Below, piece by piece: positions 8,988 to 17,881 of a stretch of DNA of 64,000 nt. Every line of letters starts with the position of its first letter. Position 1 is the stretch's first letter. The DNA comes from Sphaerisporangium rufum (lineage in GTDB: Bacteria > Actinomycetota > Actinomycetes > Streptosporangiales > Streptosporangiaceae). Location of the stretch: positions 62,001 through 126,000 of the forward strand of contig NZ_BOOU01000003.1 of NCBI RefSeq assembly GCF_016863395.1, read 5' to 3'. A program made the translations under genes and the position numbers. A model generated the notes under the pieces. It did not search any database, had not been told where the DNA came from, and worked only from the letters and a program-made list of their open reading frames with translations.

Positions 8988-8993
8988 GCGCGG

Positions 8994-9065
8994 TGCCCCC
9001 TGCAGGATTCGAACCTGCGCACCCGGCTCCGGAGGCCGGTGCTCTATCCCCTGAGCTAAGGGGGC
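8994..9065 (-). tRNA. tRNA-Arg (anticodon CCG)
   Basis: A complete 72-nt cloverleaf on the minus strand. Acceptor GCCCCCT pairs with AGGGGGC, the D stem is GCTC/GAGC, the anticodon stem CCGGC/GCCGG carries the loop CTCCGGA (anticodon CCG, reading CGG), the variable loop is GTGC, and the T arm is GCAGG-TTCGAAT-CCTGC. The discriminator base is A; CCA is not encoded. CGG is a common arginine codon in this genome. The 3' end faces the decayed gene pair at 7.9-8.8 kb. Confidence 0.97.
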
Positions 9066-9260
9066 TCCAACGAGTGAAAAGGCTACCAGCATCTGGAGGT
9101 CCTTCGTCACCTGAAACCCCCTCCGTGATCAGATGGCCCCGCCATACCCGTCCGGCGCCGCTGCCGGTGCACCCGCCGGCAGCGGCCGGCAGGCGCGCCG
9201 GCGGGTAGATCGTCCGGTGGGCGCCGGGGCCGGCCCGATCAGGGGAGTTGGTGACTTTCG

Positions 9261-10214
9261 TCAGGCGGCGGGGCGGACGGCGCCTCGGTAGCGGGAGCGG
9301 TAGTAGGCGGACCGGGTGAAGTCGACCACCCGGACGACGTCACCGGACTTGGGAGCGTGCACCATCACGCCGTGCCCCAGGTAGACACCGACATGGCTCG
9401 GGTCGCCGGTGCCGCCGCCGAAGAAGACCAGATCACCGCGCCGGAGCCGGGATATCGGAACACGGGCCCCCTTGGTGAACTGGCTGCCGGTGTAGTGCGG
9501 CAGCCGGACACCGGCCCTGCCCCAGGCGTAGAGGGCCAGCCCAGAGCAGTCGAAGCCGCCGCCGGTCGCGCCGGCGCGCGACCCGCCGCCCCAGACGTAC
9601 GGCGTGCCGATCTGCCGCACGGCCACCATCGCCGCGATCACCCCGGCGGACCGGCTCCGGTTCGTCTGCGGCCGCAGACGGGTCGCACCGCTTCGTGGCG
9701 TTCGCAGGACGCCGGCCGATCGGCTCCGGTGCCCGGCCGCCGCCATCGGCGCCGATGGGGCCGATGGGTCGGCGAGGGGCCGGCCGGCCGTGGCGCGGAC
9801 GGGGCCGGGGCCGGCACCGGCGCGGGGACCGGCGGCGGGATCAGGGACATCGGCGGGGTCGGTACGGGTGCCGGTGGTGTCGCCGTCGGGGAGGCCGATC
9901 GGGCCGCGGGTACGGGCCGCCGGGTCGCCGGTGCCGGTGATGGCGGTGAACCGGGCGGACCCGGCGGCGCCCCGGGCGGGCCGGGCGATGCCCTGCGCGG
10001 GCCGGGTCGCGCCCCGGGCAGGCCGGGTCGCGCCCTGGGCAGGCCGGGTCGCGCCCTGCGTAGACCGGGTCGCGCCCTGCGGGGGGAGGATCTCGGTGGG
10101 CGAAGGGGGTGGCGGGGTGGGGTGCTCCTCGGCGTGACGGGCGTGCATCGTGGGGGAACCGGTGGACAGGGCCGTACCGGACAGCAGGACGGTGGTGACG
10201 AACAAGCTGATCAC
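9261..10214 (-). CDS. Secreted NlpC/P60 (C40) peptidoglycan hydrolase with repeat-rich N-terminal region
   Basis: A 317-residue exported protein. The GTG start at 10214 is preceded by a strong AAGGAGG; the N terminus MISLFVTTVLLSGTALSTG is a signal peptide. Residues about 45-85 hold six degenerate 7-residue repeats of the type QGATRPA, followed by a G/P/T-rich stretch that probably spans the wall. The C-terminal 115 residues are an NlpC/P60 domain: YVWGGGS, the catalytic cysteine in FDCSGLA, the histidine in SHVGVYLG and a third polar residue after VMVHAPKSGD. The enzyme class cleaves D-gamma-glutamyl-meso-diaminopimelate bonds in peptidoglycan. The upstream region holds two DnaA-box sequences but I do not see the c-di-AMP riboswitch that often precedes such genes. 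Confidence 0.92.
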   Translation of the reverse strand: MISLFVTTVLLSGTALSTGSPTMHARHAEEHPTPPPPSPTEILPPQGATRSTQGATRPAQGATRPARGATRPAQGIARPARGAAGSARFTAITGTGDPAARTRGPIGLPDGDTTGTRTDPADVPDPAAGPRAGAGPGPVRATAGRPLADPSAPSAPMAAAGHRSRSAGVLRTPRSGATRLRPQTNRSRSAGVIAAMVAVRQIGTPYVWGGGSRAGATGGGFDCSGLALYAWGRAGVRLPHYTGSQFTKGARVPISRLRRGDLVFFGGGTGDPSHVGVYLGHGVMVHAPKSGDVVRVVDFTRSAYYRSRYRGAVRPAA

Positions 10215-10296
10215 AGGTGCCCTCCTTGGGCTCGACGAGGATCGAGGCCCCAGGATCGGCGGCCCGGGCCTGGCCCCGGAGCACTGAACGAGATTC

Positions 10297-10389
10297 TGTG
10301 GACAACGCGCACTCCGATGAACTGATCATTGGCTGGCGACGTTCGGTGACCTGCGGCTATGTTCCGGCCGCGTCCCGGGCTGTGGATAA
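10297..10389. promoter_or_regulatory. Pair of DnaA-box-like 9-mers
   Basis: The 389-bp gap between the NlpC/P60 gene and the receiver gene contains two perfect matches to DnaA boxes on the minus strand: TTGTCCACA (10297-10305, the actinobacterial consensus) and TTATCCACA (10381-10389, the E. coli consensus). They have the same orientation and are exactly 84 bp apart, eight turns of B-DNA. There is no dnaA, dnaN or AT-rich unwinding region, so this is not oriC. They may mark DnaA-dependent control or a DnaA-titrating site. The rest of the gap shows no recognisable element. Confidence 0.5.
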
Positions 10390-10603
10390 CCCGCGGGATG
10401 TGACGGTCAGGTGAGTTAGTCCTGGCCGCGCGGCGAGGAAGCGGCTCGGCGCTCGATCACCGGCAGCGGTCGCGGATCGCGGTGGCGACGGGCTTCCCGG
10501 CGGACGAGGGCGCCCCGGTGAGGGCCGGCCTCCCCCGCCGGCCGGACGGTGAACTTCGGGAAACGGGGCGCGGAAGATTCTTTCAAGGGTTAGCCTCGCG
10601 CCC

Positions 10604-10999
10604 GTGGATGACGTACTGGGACGCGTGCTGGTCGTGGACGACGACGAGGTGATCCGGCAGCTCATCGCCGTCAACCTCAGCCTGGAGGGGTTCGAGGTCG
10701 AGACGGCGACCGACGGGCAGGACTGCCTGGACCGGGTGGCGTCGGTGCGGCCCGATGTCATCACCCTGGACGTGATGATGCCCCGGCTGGACGGCTGGAT
10801 GACGGCCGCCCGGTTGCGCGGCGCCGCCGAGACCGGCCACATCAAGATCATGATGATCACGGCGCGCGCCCAGGAGGAGGACCGCAGGCGCGGGCTCGCC
10901 ATCGGGGTGGACGCCTACCTGACCAAGCCGTTCGATCCGGCGGAACTGATCCAGGCGGTCCGCGAGCTCGCCCTGGCCGCCCGCGCTCCCGGCGGCTGA
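10604..10999 (+). CDS. Stand-alone response-regulator receiver protein
   Basis: A 131-residue CheY-like protein with only a receiver domain. The acidic pocket is VVDDDE, the phospho-acceptor is D56 in VITLDVMMPRLDG, the conserved Thr is in MMITARAQ and the Lys is K108 in YLTKPFDP. The GTG start at 10604 was chosen because it begins just before the first beta strand; no strong ribosome-binding site is evident. No output domain and no adjacent histidine kinase are present, so it must act by protein interaction and be phosphorylated by an unlinked kinase. The two DnaA-box sequences lie about 215-305 bp upstream. Confidence 0.9.
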   Translation: MDDVLGRVLVVDDDEVIRQLIAVNLSLEGFEVETATDGQDCLDRVASVRPDVITLDVMMPRLDGWMTAARLRGAAETGHIKIMMITARAQEEDRRRGLAIGVDAYLTKPFDPAELIQAVRELALAARAPGG

Positions 11000-11293
11000 G
11001 CGGGTCGGCATTCGCCGGCCGGCTCCTGGCCCGGCAGCGCCGCACGAGCCGTCTCGGGCCGACCGGCTCCTGGAGCGCTCCGGGCATCCGTGGCCGCCGC
11101 CGGCCGGTGGAGAACAGAACACCGCCGGCGGCGGGGAGGCCAGGACGTCGCCAACCGGCCGGGCGGTGGTGGAAAGTCGATGACGTGGCCACCGAGGGAG
11201 GCGGGACCCAGGCCGGGTGGGGGCGGCATTGGACCGGAAACCAGGCGAGAAATGGCCCTCTGTCCCGGCCCGGGGACGGCCTAGGGTCGGACC

Positions 11294-11920
11294 ATGATTC
11301 CCGCTGGGACGTTACTGGTGTTCCTGCCGGCCGCGCTGCTCCTCGTGGTGACGCCCGGGCCGAACAATCTCTACATCACCGCGCGGGGCATCGCCCAGGG
11401 CCGGGCGGCCGGGGTGGTGTCGGCCGTCGGGGTGGAGACCGGGACGCTGGTGCACATCGCCGCCGCGGCGGCCGGGCTGTCCTACCTGGTCGCCAGTTCT
11501 GCGGCCGCCTTCACCGCCGTGAAGTGGGCGGGTGCCGCCTACCTCGTCTACCTGGGGATCCGCACCCTGGCCGGTGGCGCCGGGGCGGGCGCGCGGGCCG
11601 TGGCGGAGCAGCCGCTGCGCCGGGTCTTCCTGGAGGGCCTGGTGGTCAACGTGCTGAACCCCAAGGTCATCCTGTTCTTCTTGGCGTTCCTGCCGCAGTT
11701 CGTGGACCCGGCGGCGGGTTCGCCGGCCCTGCAGATCGTGGTGCTCGGACTGACCTTGCTCTGCTGCGGGATCATCGCCGATCTGGTCTACGCCGTGGGG
11801 GCCGGCACGCTGGCCGCCGTGCTGCGCGGCCGGCAACGGGCGCTCACCCTGGCGAGCGGGTGCGTGTATCTGTGCCTCGGCGTCGCCACCGCGCTCACCG
11901 GCGCCGGCCGCACCCGCTGA
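11294..11920 (+). CDS. LysE/RhtB family amino-acid exporter
   Basis: A 208-residue inner-membrane protein with about six TM helices. Family hallmarks are the N-terminal VVTPGPNNLYITARGIAQGR loop, the middle segment VKWAGAAYLVYLGIRTL, and the motif GLVVNVLNPKVILFFLAFLPQFV. It would export amino acids or small derivatives in exchange for protons. A second, related gene lies at 58275-58922; the two share the VVNVLNPK and FFLAFLPQFVDP motifs. The upstream 294 bp (11000-11293) contain no gene I can support, only a 10-bp palindrome GGAGCGCTCC at 11072-11081. Confidence 0.9.
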   Translation: MIPAGTLLVFLPAALLLVVTPGPNNLYITARGIAQGRAAGVVSAVGVETGTLVHIAAAAAGLSYLVASSAAAFTAVKWAGAAYLVYLGIRTLAGGAGAGARAVAEQPLRRVFLEGLVVNVLNPKVILFFLAFLPQFVDPAAGSPALQIVVLGLTLLCCGIIADLVYAVGAGTLAAVLRGRQRALTLASGCVYLCLGVATALTGAGRTR

Positions 11921-12078
11921 CCGGCGGACCGGGCGGCGCCGGTGGGCGGCCGCCGCCGGCGGGGACAGGCGCGGTGTGCCGGTACGGGGTCCCGCCTGGT
12001 GTCCGGTGCGGCGGTCAGGACCGGCCGCCGCCCGGGTCGTCCGAGCGGCGGCCGGCGGCCGGGGGGAAGGGATGGCGG

Positions 12079-14946
12079 TCAGGAGAAGGGGATGGTGACG
12101 GTGGAGCGGTCGCCGACGCCGAGCGACGTCGATCTGACGCCGATGGCGCTCCACACCTCGACGGTGACCCGCCCGTTCCGCAGGTCGCCGAGCGTGCCGG
12201 ACGAGGAGAGCAGGCCGGCGGACTGCGTGTAGTGCTCCCACCCGGTGACCGGGTCGGTGGCGAAGTAGCGGTAGGTCTCCACCCGGTCGGCGGTGCCGTC
12301 GCCGGTCAGGTCATAGGTGACCCGGGCCTGGACGCCGTTGCCGACCGCGCTGCCCGCGTCCAGCACCAGGTCGAACGCGGTGGCGCCGCCCTGGTAGGCC
12401 ATGGTGAGCCCGGTCGCGGTGTAGACGAGCGGGTCGTGCGGGGTGCCGTCGTGGTTGGCGCCGCCGGCCGCCGCGACCGGGTCGGCGCCGCCCGGCCCGG
12501 CGGTGCCGGGCAGGCCGCCACCGGACACCAGGTACCGGGTCGGCGCCCCCGGGGTCGGCGTGACCGTCGGCGTCGGCGTGGGGGTCGGAGTGGGAGTCAC
12601 CGTCGGAGTGGGGGTCGGAGTAGGAGTCACCGTCGGAGTGGGCGTGGGAGTAGGGGTGGGGGTGCCGCCGGCGCTGGTCGCGGTGGTGCCGGCCGGCACC
12701 TGCAGGGTGCGCCCGTCGGAGAACCGCACCGTGCGGGCCGCGGTGCCGAAGTTGTGCGCCACGTAGGTGCGGGTGCCGTCCCGGGTGAACACCGCGGCGG
12801 TCGCGAGGTCGGCCGTCACGCCGGCGTCCACGGTGCCGAGCGCGGCCAGGTTGTAGATCCAGTGGTAGGTGTGCGCCTTGGACTCCCCATCTTCCGGCTG
12901 GTAGGAGCTCCAGCCGGCGTCCCAGTTCGCCTTGGCGGCGGCCGGGTCGCCGAGTGCGCGGTACTCCCAGATGACGTCCCGCCATTCGGTGGCCGGCCCG
13001 CCGTTGGCGGCCTCCATCTCGGCGAGCCCGGCCCGGACCTCGCCCGGGTACAGGCCGTGGTAGAGCGAGCCGCCGGTGATGGGCAGGTAGTTGATCCCGT
13101 GGATCTCCTCGGGGTTGGCGGTCCACCAGGTGGCGTACGCGGCGCCGTCGCCCCAGATCATGCCGGCGGTGCCGTGGGAGAAGCCGGCGGGGAACACCGC
13201 ACGGTCGGCGTCGAACCAGTACTGGGCGATGGTCGCCGCCTGGGTGGTGTAGAGGTAGACGCCGAGGTCGCGCAGGCCGGTGTCGCCGGTGGCCGCGCCG
13301 AGCAGCACCGCGCCGGCCGCGAAGTTCATCGCCTCCGACGAGGACTCCTCGTTGTTGCCGGCCGCGAAGCCCTGGTGGCCGGAGGCCCAGCCGTTTCCGG
13401 CGTAGGCGTCGAAGTTGCGCAGGAAGGGGAAGCGGCCGTCGGTGCGGTCCCAGTTGTTGGCGTCCCGGGCCAGCAGCTTGGCCATGCCGCCCCACTGGCC
13501 GTCGGCGGCCCACGCCCGGTCGTAGCGGGCGACCGTCGCCGCGGCCATCAGGTAGTAGCCGTAGTGGAAGTGGTGGTCGTTGACCTCGGTGTCGCTGCCG
13601 TAGGAGGCCGGATAGCCGGTGAGCAGGCCCCAGGTGCCGTCGTAGTGGAACTGCTCGCCGCCGGTGGTGAACCAGCTCTGCAGCTCGGTCTTCAACAGGC
13701 CGAGCAGCTTGTCGCGGGAGGCGGTGTCGCCGAGCTGGTCGGCGATGGGCACCAGCTGGGCGAGCCGGCCGAGGGCCTTGCCGGTCCAGTAGGTGTCGGT
13801 CGCCGCCTTCCACGGGTCGGCGGCGTTCGCCTCCTGCCGGACCAGGTCGCCCAGGCGGGCGCGGTCGTAGCCGCCGAGGTCGGGGAGCGCGGGCAGCACG
13901 CCGTGGAAGGCCTGCCGGGTGCTGAAGGACGCGCCTTCGCGAAGCTTCATCGTGCCGCGCGGCGAGGCGTAGGTGTAGGCGGTGAGCGGATCGGTGGTGG
14001 CGAGCCACTGGTGCCGGTAGAGGGCGAGCAGCGTGCCGGTGGCCGTGCCCTCCTTGGCGGTGGTGGTCGCGGTGTAGGTGGTGGTCAGCCGGGCGGCGGC
14101 CTCGTCGTAGGACCAGTTCACCCGGGTGCCGGTGACGAACGAGAAGGCGTAGCGGGTGAACAGGTCGAGGGCGCCGCGGCCGGGCAGCAGGGCGAGGGAG
14201 AAGTAGTTCTTCTCGCCGAGGGCGGCGGTGGCGGTGGCGCCGGCCAGCGTCCAGTCGGTGCCGGTGGGCGCGAACAGGGCGTAGTCGTGCCCGTTGACGG
14301 TGGCGCCGAGCACGTTGCCGCGGTCGGCCCAGATGGTGGGCGCGGCGGCGAAGGACACCTGGGCCTGCCCGCCGGACGGGGTGGCGTAGACGAACGGCAG
14401 GCCGTGCCCGATGGTGGCGCGCAGCGTGCGGGCGCCGTCCGACCAGTACGGGGTGACGGTCCAGTCCGACCAGCCGTCGACCAGGGTGCGCGGCGCGGCC
14501 AGCCCGGTGACGCCCAGGGTGAGGTCGCGGACGTGCGGGTGGTCGTACTGGGTGGCGGAGATCGTCGGGGTGACCGGGTATCCGACCTCCAGGCCGCCGG
14601 ACACGGCGTGGAAGGTCAGCGGGTGGGCGTACATGTTCTCGGAGTACGGGTTGCCCGCGTAGCGCTGGAAGGCCAGCGAGGACCACCAGTCGTTGGTGGG
14701 CACCTTGGCGGTCACCGCCGAGGTGACCTTGGGGGTTACCGGCGCGCCGTCGCTGCTCGCCGGGCCGGAGGTGCCGGGCGGCCGGTCGGTGGTGTAGCCG
14801 CCCGCGCCGACCGGGACGGTGGCGGCGGCGGCGGGCGTGGCGGGGGCGACGGCCAGCACCGCGGCGAGCGCGGCGGTCGCCGCGGCGGCGATCAGCCGGG
14901 TGAGCGGCGGGCGTGGTGGCTGGGACGGGGATTTCTCGGAGGCCAT
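12079..14946 (-). CDS. Secreted endo-beta-1,3-glucanase, GH81 with C-terminal CBM56-like module
   Basis: A 955-residue exported glucanase. The ATG at 14946 (MASEKSPSQPPRPPL) gives a Sec signal peptide ending in ATPAAAA; upstream frame extensions lack sense. Residues about 60-740 match GH81: VPTNDWWSSLAFQRY and NPYSENMYAHPLTFH near the start, and the acid-rich catalytic region NNEESSSEAMNFAAGAVL. A P/T linker (about 760-797) leads to a C-terminal domain starting RYLVSGGGLPGTAGPGG and ending RSTVTIPFS that resembles CBM56, a beta-1,3-glucan binder. It would cut laminarin, curdlan or fungal wall glucan outside the cell. It diverges from the sugar ABC operon and has a LacI-type operator upstream of its start. 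Confidence 0.92.
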   Translation of the reverse strand: MASEKSPSQPPRPPLTRLIAAAATAALAAVLAVAPATPAAAATVPVGAGGYTTDRPPGTSGPASSDGAPVTPKVTSAVTAKVPTNDWWSSLAFQRYAGNPYSENMYAHPLTFHAVSGGLEVGYPVTPTISATQYDHPHVRDLTLGVTGLAAPRTLVDGWSDWTVTPYWSDGARTLRATIGHGLPFVYATPSGGQAQVSFAAAPTIWADRGNVLGATVNGHDYALFAPTGTDWTLAGATATAALGEKNYFSLALLPGRGALDLFTRYAFSFVTGTRVNWSYDEAAARLTTTYTATTTAKEGTATGTLLALYRHQWLATTDPLTAYTYASPRGTMKLREGASFSTRQAFHGVLPALPDLGGYDRARLGDLVRQEANAADPWKAATDTYWTGKALGRLAQLVPIADQLGDTASRDKLLGLLKTELQSWFTTGGEQFHYDGTWGLLTGYPASYGSDTEVNDHHFHYGYYLMAAATVARYDRAWAADGQWGGMAKLLARDANNWDRTDGRFPFLRNFDAYAGNGWASGHQGFAAGNNEESSSEAMNFAAGAVLLGAATGDTGLRDLGVYLYTTQAATIAQYWFDADRAVFPAGFSHGTAGMIWGDGAAYATWWTANPEEIHGINYLPITGGSLYHGLYPGEVRAGLAEMEAANGGPATEWRDVIWEYRALGDPAAAKANWDAGWSSYQPEDGESKAHTYHWIYNLAALGTVDAGVTADLATAAVFTRDGTRTYVAHNFGTAARTVRFSDGRTLQVPAGTTATSAGGTPTPTPTPTPTVTPTPTPTPTVTPTPTPTPTPTVTPTPGAPTRYLVSGGGLPGTAGPGGADPVAAAGGANHDGTPHDPLVYTATGLTMAYQGGATAFDLVLDAGSAVGNGVQARVTYDLTGDGTADRVETYRYFATDPVTGWEHYTQSAGLLSSSGTLGDLRNGRVTVEVWSAIGVRSTSLGVGDRSTVTIPFS

Positions 14947-15167
14947 GTGCGGAGACCTTCGTCCTGGGTGGGGGGTGGACCGGCCGGCCGGGAAGGCACG
15001 CCCGGCGGCGCCCCGGGGCGCGGGCCGGCGGCCGTCCGGCACTCGCGCACCCGGGAGACCAGGTGCTTCGCCTCGACGTAACGTGCACGTAACACTCTCA
15101 GCGCCGCCGACGTTAAGTCGGGCCGTCGAGCGGTGTCAACAGCGGGAGAATGTTTCTCCAAGATCCT

Positions 15168-15179
15168 GAGAGCGCTCTC
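15168..15179. promoter_or_regulatory. LacI-type operator, site 1 (GH81 side)
   Basis: A perfect 12-bp palindrome GAGAGCGCTCTC with the central CG typical of LacI-family operators. It lies 222 bp upstream of the GH81 start. An identical copy lies 178 bp away on the ABC-operon side. The LacI-family gene at 20113 is the obvious binder. Confidence 0.8.
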
Positions 15180-15345
15180 TGAACCAGCGGACTGCACACC
15201 CGGCGCGAGGTCGCGTCCGACCAGCGGTTACACCTACTAGCAGGCTGAAAGACCGGCACAGACTGCTGGTCACCGCTTAATAACAAATAAACTTTACGGT
15301 TAAGTGACGCCTTGACGTGACTCCAGAGCGACCCCACCCTGATGC

Positions 15346-15357
15346 GAGAGCGCTCTC
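15346..15357. promoter_or_regulatory. LacI-type operator, site 2 (sugar ABC side)
   Basis: A second GAGAGCGCTCTC palindrome, 36 bp upstream of the binding-protein start. A possible -35 hexamer TTGACG lies at 15312-15317, so a bound repressor would cover the start of transcription. The 178-bp centre-to-centre distance to site 1 is close to 17 helical turns, compatible with looping. The rest of the 446-bp divergent gap is comparatively AT-rich around 15278-15300 and holds no gene. Confidence 0.8.
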
Positions 15358-15392
15358 TTCAAGATCATGCAATTCGGACCCAGGGAGTCCCC

Positions 15393-16733
15393 ATGGGCAT
15401 GCCGTCCTTCCTTCATCGCCTTCGTTCCCCCCGCTCCGCTCCGGCCCGGGCGGCCCGTACGGCCGCCCCGCTGCTCGGCGCCGCCGTCCTGTTGCTCGGC
15501 TCCGCCGCGTGCGGCGGCGGCACGGACGCCGGCCGGCCGGGCGCCGCGCCGGCGACCGAACCGGTGACGCTCACCGTCGGGCTCTTCGGCGACTTCGGCT
15601 TCAAGCCGCTGTACGAGGAGTTCCGCCGGACGCACCCGAACATCACCATCAAGGAGCGCCAGGCGGCCTTCGCCGACCACCACACCAACCTCGCCGCGCA
15701 CATCGCGACCGGCGCCGGCGCGGCGGACGTCGAGGCCATCGAGGTCGGCTACATCAGCTCGTTCACCGCGCAGCCCGACCGGTTCCAGGACCTGCGCCAG
15801 TACGGCGCCGCCGCCCGGCAGGGCGAGTACCTGGACTGGAAGTGGCAGCAGGGCCTGGCCAAGGACGGCTCGTCGGTCATCGGCCTCGGCACCGACGTCG
15901 GCGGGCTGGCCATGTGCTACCGCACCGACCTGTTCCGCAAGGCGGGGCTGCCCGCCGAGCGGGAGAAGGTGTCCGCGCTCTGGCCCACTTGGCAGAAGTA
16001 CATCGAGACCGGCCGTAGGTTCGCCGCCGCCGCACCGAAGGGCGCCAAGTTCGTGGACGGCCCCGGCGAGGTGATGCGCGCCATGATCGCGCAGAGCCCG
16101 GTCGGGGTGTACGACGCGAACGACGCGGTCGTGGTCGGCGGCAACCCCGCCGTCAAGCAGGCCTGGGACCTGTCGGTGCAGATCATCGAGGCCGGGCTGG
16201 ACGCGAAGATCGGCGCGTTCACCCCCGAGTGGAACACCGGGTTCGCCAAGGGGTCGTTCGCCACGGTCATCTGCCCGGCCTGGATGACCGCCTACATCCA
16301 GGACCAGGCCAAGAACGCGGCCGGCAAGTGGGACATCGCCGCGGTTCCCGGCGGGGCCGGCAACAGCGGCGGCACCCACCTCACCGTGCCGAAGCAGGGC
16401 AAGCACCCCAAGGAGGCCGCGGAGCTGGTGCAGTTCCTGACCTCCAAGGAGAACCAGGCGAAGGTGTTCAAGGAGATCGGCAACTTCCCGTCGATCCCCG
16501 CGCTGTACGACCAGCCGGACGTGCGCGACTACCGCAAGCCCTTCTTCAACGACGCGCCCGTCGGCCAGATCTTCTCCGAGGCCGCCCGCAACCTGAAGCC
16601 GCAGCACCTCGGGCCGAAGGAGGGCGACGTGCGCACCGCGATCGGCAACGGCCTGACCCGGATCGAGCAGGGCGAGCAGACGCCCGACGAGGCGTGGCGG
16701 CAGGTCGTCAAGGACGCCGAGAAGGCCGGCTGA
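15393..16733 (+). CDS. Sugar ABC transporter substrate-binding lipoprotein (family 1)
   Basis: A 446-residue extracytoplasmic binding protein. I chose the ATG at 15393 because GGGAG sits a few bases upstream; the frame's earlier ATG at 15342 would start inside the operator. The leader (MGMPSFLHRLRSPRSAPA) is basic, followed by LLGAAVLLLGSAACGGG with a lipobox cysteine. The body has family-1 features: TLTVGLFGDFGFKPLYEEF, IKERQAAFADHH, and the C-terminal EVRTAIGNGL-like segment VRTAIGNGLTRIEQGEQ. It would bind oligosaccharides released by the divergent GH81, most likely laminari-oligosaccharides; that ligand is inferred from context. Confidence 0.92.
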   Translation: MGMPSFLHRLRSPRSAPARAARTAAPLLGAAVLLLGSAACGGGTDAGRPGAAPATEPVTLTVGLFGDFGFKPLYEEFRRTHPNITIKERQAAFADHHTNLAAHIATGAGAADVEAIEVGYISSFTAQPDRFQDLRQYGAAARQGEYLDWKWQQGLAKDGSSVIGLGTDVGGLAMCYRTDLFRKAGLPAEREKVSALWPTWQKYIETGRRFAAAAPKGAKFVDGPGEVMRAMIAQSPVGVYDANDAVVVGGNPAVKQAWDLSVQIIEAGLDAKIGAFTPEWNTGFAKGSFATVICPAWMTAYIQDQAKNAAGKWDIAAVPGGAGNSGGTHLTVPKQGKHPKEAAELVQFLTSKENQAKVFKEIGNFPSIPALYDQPDVRDYRKPFFNDAPVGQIFSEAARNLKPQHLGPKEGDVRTAIGNGLTRIEQGEQTPDEAWRQVVKDAEKAG

Positions 16734-16834
16734 CCCGCCGCGTTCCGCTCCGCCCGCGGGCCGGTGGCCGACCGCTCACCGGCCCGCGGGACGAACCGCG
16801 CGACCCCGCCCCCAAAGCAGAGAAAGCAGAGCAA

Positions 16835-17881
16835 ATGCCCCCTTCGGTGCCGGCAGAGCACGCCGGCCGCGCGGGGACCGGCCGGCCCCTCCGCCCGCCC
16901 GTCCCCCTCGATCCCCGGCGCGATCCCCAGACCGGCCGGGCACCCGCCCACCGGGCCCGGCCCACCCCGCCACGGTGGCACCGGCTGGAGGCGAAACTGT
17001 CGCCGTACGCCTACATATCGCCGTTCTTCCTGCTGTTCGCGGCCTTCGGGCTGTTCCCGCTGGCCTACACCGCCTGGGTCTCCCTGCACGACTGGAACCT
17101 GCTGAAGTCCGAGCACGCCTTCGTCGGGATGGGCAACTTCCAGGAGCTGCTCGCGGACGGCTATTTCTGGAACGCGGCGGTCAACACGCTGTCCATCGGG
17201 GTGCTGTCGACGGTGCCGCAGCTGCTGTTCGCGCTGTGGCTGGCCCACCTGCTGAACCGCCCGCTGCGCTACCAGACCCTGTTCCGGGTCACCCTGCTGC
17301 TGCCCAACGTGACCAGCGTGGTCGCAGTCGTGGTGATCTTCAGCCAGCTCTTCGGCCGCGAGTTCGGCATGATCAACGCGGTGCTGACCGCCTTCGGGTT
17401 CGACCGGATCGACTGGCAGGCGGGCACCGCGACCAGCCACGCCGCGCTGGCCACCATGATCATGTGGCGGTGGACCGGCTACAACGCCCTCATCTACCTG
17501 GCCGCCATGCAGGCGGTGCCGCGCGAGCTGTACGAGGCGGCCACCATCGACGGCGCCTCGGCGTTCCGGCAGTTCCGCGGCATCACGGTGCCGATGATCA
17601 AGCCGACGATCGTCTTCACCGTCATCGTCTCGACCATCGGCTCCATGCAGATCATCGCCGAGCCGATGCTGTTCGGCGCGCAGGTGAGCGCCGCGGCCAT
17701 GCCGACCGGCGGCGCCGACCGGCAGTTCCAGACCCTGGGGCTGTTCCTGTACGAGAAGGGCTTCCGCAATTTCGAGTTCGGGTACGCCTCCGCGGCGGCG
17801 TGGGTGATGTTCCTGCTGGTGGTGCTGGTGGTCGGCCTGAACTACATGCTGATCAGGCGGATGCGCGGAGGGCTGGCGTGA
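16835..17881 (+). CDS. Sugar ABC transporter permease (MalF/UgpA type)
   Basis: A 348-residue permease. The first 55 residues are a P/R-rich cytoplasmic leader; TM1 is AYISPFFLLFAAFGLFPLAY, followed by the usual WVSLHDWNLL loop. The EAA coupling motif reads VPRELYEAATIDGASAFRQF. It pairs with the MalG-type permease encoded next, whose GTG start overlaps this stop by 4 bp. No ATPase gene is present in the operon; as in many actinobacterial sugar importers a shared MsiK-type ATPase encoded elsewhere must supply energy. Confidence 0.92.
   Translation: MPPSVPAEHAGRAGTGRPLRPPVPLDPRRDPQTGRAPAHRARPTPPRWHRLEAKLSPYAYISPFFLLFAAFGLFPLAYTAWVSLHDWNLLKSEHAFVGMGNFQELLADGYFWNAAVNTLSIGVLSTVPQLLFALWLAHLLNRPLRYQTLFRVTLLLPNVTSVVAVVVIFSQLFGREFGMINAVLTAFGFDRIDWQAGTATSHAALATMIMWRWTGYNALIYLAAMQAVPRELYEAATIDGASAFRQFRGITVPMIKPTIVFTVIVSTIGSMQIIAEPMLFGAQVSAAAMPTGGADRQFQTLGLFLYEKGFRNFEFGYASAAAWVMFLLVVLVVGLNYMLIRRMRGGLA

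Noticed and set aside
10297-10389. Origin of replication
   Set aside because: Only two DnaA boxes, no dnaA/dnaN and no AT-rich region; kept as a possible DnaA-binding site instead.
10215-10603. Possible c-di-AMP (ydaO) riboswitch before the NlpC/P60 gene
   Set aside because: I could not find the conserved core segments or pairing on the minus strand; only a short CTCGA/TCGAG hairpin near the ribosome-binding site is present.
11072-11081. GGAGCGCTCC as another LacI/CebR operator
   Set aside because: Flanks do not extend the palindrome (CT/GG) and no sugar gene follows; short GC palindromes occur by chance in this sequence.
15342-15392. Longer N terminus for the sugar-binding protein from ATG 15342
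   Set aside because: It would start inside the LacI operator and put 17 charged residues before the signal peptide; the 15393 ATG has the ribosome-binding site.
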